A stretch of DNA of 64,000 bases. Origin: Imbricaverruca yamaguchii. Taxonomy: Eukaryota; Arthropoda; Thecostraca; Neoverrucidae. Under the pieces are notes generated by a model that saw only the letters and a list, made by a program, of their open reading frames with translations, did not search any database and was not told the DNA's origin. The stretch lies in NCBI GenBank assembly GCA_034440575.1, contig JAOTOL010001656.1, positions 3,660,501 to 3,724,500 of the forward strand, given 5' to 3'. The position numbers and the translations under genes were made by a program. Every line of letters begins with the position of its first letter. Positions within the stretch are counted from its first letter, which is position 1. Shown here in pieces: positions 59,638 through 64,000 of this stretch.

Positions 59638-61084
59638 AACATTTACTTTGCCATTTAAATTAGGCTTTTGTCACTGCTAGGAAATCTGGTTCCTATGGCT
59701 ATTGCAAAACATGGACACTACCATGTTTTTTCCATTCCTCGTGCTTTAGCTAAACGTATGGCGCATAAGCATCAGCATGGTGGTTGTTTCGTAATGTGGT
59801 AGATTATTATTGGTGCTGTGGAAGGTCATCGGGGAATATGAAGAGTTTATCAATACACTGCTTGAACATACGGTAGAATCGGAATATAATGAAAAAGTCC
59901 GGGTACACGAATAAAACATCGATGCCGAACATTTCTAGAGATAGCACAGCAACATGTGAAGAAAGAAAAGCTGAATAACGGAAGCGAGATTGTGAACAAT
60001 AAACAATAAGCCGAAATATGGGGGAAGCGTTTGTTTACACCTTGTTGTAATTGGCACCGGCTTTTTAGTAGGAGCTCATGTACAAACTGTATTCTGCTCT
60101 ACACATGTGCTGCACAGCTGTTGTTTAACGGAAGTGAAAGCACCATGGAAATGTGATATTTACTCATTTATCTATTTCACAATACATGTCCCCCAAGTGC
60201 AGTGGCTGTTATGGACAGTCTGGGCATAACTCACGGATATTTCCAAAGAAAGGATCGATTTGTGGTCAATAGTGGGAGCAGATGCGCAACAAACATTCGT
60301 ACGCCAACATAATACTATACCCATTCACTCTCTGCACTGCTTGCAACGGATGTGTCCAGAATTGGCCCAGGTACAATTATGGTGCAACTTCCACTCACTA
60401 GGTAAATTAACTGAACGAAGCCAACATATGAAAATGGGTACCATCTTTCACAAATTTAGCATGAGTCAAGGGCCAAGCTCTTAACATTTTTTTGCATCAT
60501 CATCAAATTGAGGTGTGGAAATCACAATGCTATCAAAATTATTCAGACCCACTCCATTGTACCATGTATGACGACCTCCAACGTATTTATGTCCATCATA
60601 CAATGATTAACTCTATAATATCTATCTTGAAATAACAATACAATAGCCCTGCACTCACGCACAGCCCCTCAGACTGTCTGGCGGCTCACTGGACTGCCGA
60701 ATGCTTGGAAGTCTTATTTTAATGGGCTGTTCTTGGTGTAATGACGTGGGTGTTGGCAGCGCGGGGATGGGGTCGCTCTTTACAAGACCTAACAAAATGT
60801 ATCATGGCGTTTCGTGCATACTAGGTCATCTCTTCTCCCCATCAAAAGCCAGCGGTGAAGTCAACGCAGAGTGTTGTTCATGGTGTGATTTCTGCTGATC
60901 TAGAGGGTATAAAGAAATAACTTTTTTTTAAACAGAACATCCTTCCACCAGACATTTTATAGCAACATATGCCACTGATCGTAATCATGAATCCACGTGA
61001 CACCGGGAACTGCACAGAAGCAGAGTATACGGAGCGCTGCAGACAATTCGTGATGTTTGTGCCGCAAGGTTTTGATATTAGCCA
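59638..61084. other. Intergenic, no feature recognised
   Basis: Unique AT-rich DNA. No coding frame, RNA gene or mobile element can be supported. Confidence 0.4.
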
Positions 61085-61096
61085 TGCAGTCGAGAG

Positions 61097-61259
61097 ATTG
61101 GTTGGCTATTAGTTTTACGACACATCGGCCGTTAAGTCATGTAGCGTCGCCAATCTCTCACGCCGATTGGTCGCGAGCGAAGTGAAGTGACAGATGAGAT
61201 TCGAACCCAGAACATTCCGATTGTGAGACGAGCGACTTACCCCTAGGCTACTCGTCCCC
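61097..61259 (-). mobile_element. tRNA-derived SINE with 12-bp target-site duplication
   Basis: On the minus strand the element begins GGGGACGAGTAGCCTAGGGG. Polymerase III box A is TAGCCTAGGGG (61240-61250), and box B is GGTTCGAATCT (61197-61207) about 33 bp downstream. The segment between them (TCGTCTCACAATCGGAA) resembles the anticodon arm of a valine tRNA with anticodon CAC. About 95 bp of non-tRNA body follow. Perfect 12-bp direct repeats TGCAGTCGAGAG flank it (61085-61096 and 61260-61271), which shows retroposition. The 3' end lacks a long poly-A and ends near AATAGCCAACCAAT, so a LINE partner cannot be named. Confidence 0.85.
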
Positions 61260-61271
61260 TGCAGTCGAGAG

Positions 61272-61581
61272 GGATGCAGACGAATGGCAGCGTTTACAAG
61301 TAGGATAGATGTTGCGCATTTGCTAAATGATATTTGAAATATTTGCTGTGCTTTTAAGGCTACATTCCATTTAATGAAACCGCAAGCCATCGCAATACAA
61401 GTTGTTTGCTTTCGTAGACACGGTTCTGGAAGGTGGAGCCTGATTCACTTATATACTTGTTTTCACCCGACTGAGAAAGTTAGTGTAATCCAAAACATGG
61501 TTAGGTCAGCAATTGATCCTCGGAAATATTGACCTTGTCATTGCATATTACCTAGTACTGTCAATCACATGCTCCTTTCAG
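61272..61581. other. Intergenic, no feature recognised
   Basis: Unique DNA between the SINE and a possible exon. A pyrimidine-rich tract leads into the acceptor at 61580-61581. Confidence 0.4.
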
Positions 61582-61689
61582 GACATGGGGATTTTAGCTT
61601 GAATCAGCTGAACAAGACATGCTGGCGCGTACCTGCATGGGCAACTGGCTCCAATTCGAGCTGCATAGAAGTGGCAGTGAGCAACGCAG
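61582..61689 (+). CDS. Possible isolated 108-bp exon, unknown gene
   Basis: A good acceptor (GCTCCTTTCAG|GAC) and donor (ACGCAG|GTAAAA) bracket 108 bp whose open frame (phase 1 at both ends) includes NQLNKTCWRVPAWATG and SSCIEVAVSNA. Symmetric phase-1 exons are common in extracellular modular proteins. No neighbouring exon was found, and I do not recognise the domain. Chance is quite possible. Confidence 0.2.
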
Positions 61690-63104
61690 GTAAAAGCATG
61701 ACAAAGAGCACACGCACGGTCAGTTATTTAGATCATGGTTTTGATATTTGTTACTGGGGTACTATGTAGTGCAAGAAATGCTAACTTTTTGCTGAACTTA
61801 CCTAAATGACTAGCATAAAATAAAACATTCTACAGGGAGCGGGGAGCTTGGGAAATTACCGCACATTGATTAGCTACATCGTCGGAAGTAGATCGGGTAT
61901 CGGTTTGAAATTCTTGGAATGTGGCAACAACAATTAACGGTGCCATTCATTGTTCTCCACCGTTGCGAAGCATCCCGGCAATAACTGCGCAGAAGCTCAT
62001 CGCCAAACCAGGCCGACTTGGCCCATTACATCTCCCGCAAATGCACGACGTCCGCAATTTTCTCGTGGAGCCTGCAAAAACAAAGTGGGTCGACTCCACC
62101 TTATTTGGACGTCCGAGCGGCTGCGCGCTGGCGAAGGCGTGGCCGAAAAACCGCGAGAAGAAAACGGCGCGAAAAACTCGGATCAATGCCAGCAGCAGCA
62201 GGCGGCTGATACCACCGCGCTACCGGGTCGCCGGGACTGGGTCGAGGTCACTCGATGACCATCATATGCCACCCTTATACGTGGCACAAAGTGCCACAAG
62301 TTGCGTGCTCAGTAGCGTGAAGTTAGCGAGTGCGAACGGTTGGGATACCCTATTAAAGCCGATAATTCCACAGTACGTTTTCTTCGAATTCACACTTGAA
62401 AATCTTCTAGATGGCATCCGAGTAGTGTGTATGCGAAAGTTTACACAAACAAAAAGCACTGGTCATTTTTTTCAGTATGACAACCATGGTTTCCTCTTAT
62501 CTTTTTTTCTAAACATTGTATGAGACACTACGATTTTGAATGTTTATCGCCGCCTCGTCCAGAACTGACGGATTATTTTCACGCTTCTCGGTATACTACT
62601 CCCCGGAAGTGTTAGGCATTTTGCGTATGTATGTGAAACCACGCCTGTGATAGCAGCAGATGAAGGTATATAGCGGCGTTGTGCAGCAGTGTTGAACAGC
62701 GCCCTTGTGGACGTCATGGAGCGTTTGATATTCCCGACATGCAGGGTTTCCGATTTCAGTCACTATATGGTTATAACAAAATGACAAGTGTATCGAAATG
62801 ATCAGCAGTACATTCCCAGTATGGAACCCTACGAAGCATCAAAATTTCCAATGATAATTCCATCACCATACGCGTTACGGGCAAACTGCATTCAACAAAC
62901 TATGCTCCTATGAGTAAGCGAACAAACACGATAAAAGTATGTTGGAACCACTTGGACATGTCAATACACGTTTTCCAAAAGGGGCGCTGCATGACCGACG
63001 CAGTCGACGCGCCCCTAAATGCCAGAAACGGATCAGCACCAAAAAGCTACTGACAGCATGCTCAACAGCATCTTCATCAAAAGTGTGGTTTGGTATACTA
63101 CCTG
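61690..63104. other. Intergenic, one unassigned 200-residue frame
   Basis: A plus-strand frame at 61921-62523 is open but has no recognisable motif, and other frames overlap it. The left end of the piggyBac relic at 63.1 kb could extend into this stretch; no TTAACCC-like terminus was seen. Confidence 0.3.
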
Positions 63105-64000
63105 GTGTGATAGGCACTACACACTCTGGGTGCACAGGGATAACGCACTTTGTACACACATATACAAAACGATTTGAACACTGTCGGCATCTGCCGAACT
63201 CAGTTGGTGCCTTGTCTTGCTAGTTGCCTTTCCGATCTCACCGTATGCTTTCCACAGCGGAGCCGACTATAGGTATCCCCCGAGCCCAGGAACCGTGCCA
63301 CTGCGTACCGTGTATCGCGGCAGTACCGTATGCAGTGATGGTGTCCAGTGCACACTCCCGGATGAACTGCAGGGGGTCATGTCGTGTACACCAGCCAGTT
63401 GTCGGCCACCAGAGAGATGATCGACCAGTTGAACTGTGGACATCGCCACTTCTCGGAGCGAGTCCTGGTGTGGTAGTTGGCGGCTAACTGACGGTGCAGA
63501 TCCACCCCGCCCATGCTCCTGCACCGCAACGCTGCACTGCCACTGCGCACGGCATGAACACAGTTACCTCCTTTATTTCTCAACGGGACCACCTTTCAGC
63601 CTTCAGGATAGGATCGGCGACGCGTGTGTTGCTCATCATGGTGACGGCCTGGTCCGTCCACCGCACCTGGGCCACGCTCTCGGTGCACACTGAAATAGAT
63701 TCTCCGTTCATCTTGTTCATCTCAGCACTTGGCATTAAATCATAGTCCTTCGGGGTGCGGTTTTCTCTCTCCGTCCCTGTCCCTCCTAGCTGACAACTGG
63801 TCGAGGAGAAGCAGATACCTTAACCGGTTGTCAAATGTGACGCGATGCCCTCGACTCAGCTGACGCTCCTCCACAAGACCAAGCAGCACGTCAGCTCCTT
63901 GGCCGAACCTCGCGCAAGGAAGGACCGTTGCAGGCTCACAGTATTGCTCAACATGCACCAGCATTCCTTCCGTTGTGCAGATACGCCATAGCGTAAAACC
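63105..64000 (-). pseudogene. piggyBac-type transposase, frameshifted, cut by window edge
   Basis: Read on the minus strand from the right edge. GFTLWRICTTEGM (about 63965-64000) matches the piggyBac GFKLWCLC region. GHRVTFDN follows, with the aspartate codon at 63830-63832 in the place of the second catalytic Asp. Next come ENRTP and VRWTDQAVTMMSN, with the aspartate at 63652-63654 as the third catalytic Asp, then MGGVDLHRQL (MGGVD at 63500-63514), the KW...NWLVY helix region, QFIRECALD, and a C-terminal cysteine cluster, CRQCSNRFVYVCTKC (63130-63190). These segments lie in different frames, so at least two frameshifts are present. The N-terminal half and the first catalytic Asp lie beyond the window. 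The enzyme would cut and paste DNA at TTAA sites; this copy cannot encode a full protein as it stands. Confidence 0.85.

Noticed and set aside
61197..61259. Functional tRNA-Val gene
   Set aside because: It has A and B boxes but is followed by a non-tRNA body and flanked by target-site duplications, so it is a SINE head and not a tRNA gene.
61921..62523. 200-residue plus-strand frame
   Set aside because: No recognisable domain. Composition changes abruptly along it and other frames overlap, so chance is likely.

Overview
The window looks like intergenic-rich nuclear DNA from an animal, most likely an arthropod. The grounds are: a spliced Sox-type HMG-box gene with canonical GT-AG boundaries; degenerate TTAGG-type repeats (9765-9830), the telomere motif typical of arthropods; non-LTR retrotransposon, piggyBac and tRNA-SINE remnants; and no bacterial gene organisation. 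I cannot name the species; a chelicerate or crustacean is only a guess. About a fifth of the window is minisatellite: at least fifteen unrelated arrays with unit lengths from 10 to 47 bp. These arrays create most of the long open frames, which should not be read as genes.

Layout. 1-10 kb: a 16-bp TACGTA array that flips orientation at its middle (1704-2442), a first piggyBac-like MITE (3203-3982), then arrays of 30, 40, 10 and 22 bp. 10-20 kb: a decayed GGGGCC/AAAA-rich minisatellite interrupted by an inverted MITE copy (11677-12471), a 22-bp E-box array (13018-13502), an AGGTCA-rich block (15.8-16.7 kb), and a 25-bp minisatellite split by a MITE (18301-19120). 20.6-25.4 kb: a degraded, 5'-truncated non-LTR retrotransposon with RNase H on the minus strand. 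25.8-29.2 kb: a 3.4-kb array of about 100 copies of a 34-bp unit. 31.5-35.7 kb: a two-exon Sox-like transcription factor gene on the minus strand, the only confident host gene. 38-45 kb: arrays of 27, 33 and 23/46 bp, a CR1/L2-like retrotransposon 3' end (39.4-40.3 kb) and a TA/TG microsatellite. 46-51 kb: the best preserved MITE (46478-47242, intact TTAA on both sides), a 30/60-bp array and two small arrays. 53.6-55.0 kb: a candidate five-exon gene of unknown product on the plus strand. 56.6-58.0 kb: a 1.3-kb foldback palindrome. 59-64 kb: a 19-bp array, a tRNA-derived SINE with a 12-bp target-site duplication, and at the right edge a frameshifted piggyBac transposase running out of the window.

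The most interesting points are the four-copy TTAA MITE family together with a decayed piggyBac transposase, insertions that interrupt minisatellites and so date them, the divergent Sox box, the foldback element, and several arrays showing higher-order structure. No complete metabolic or defence system is visible.
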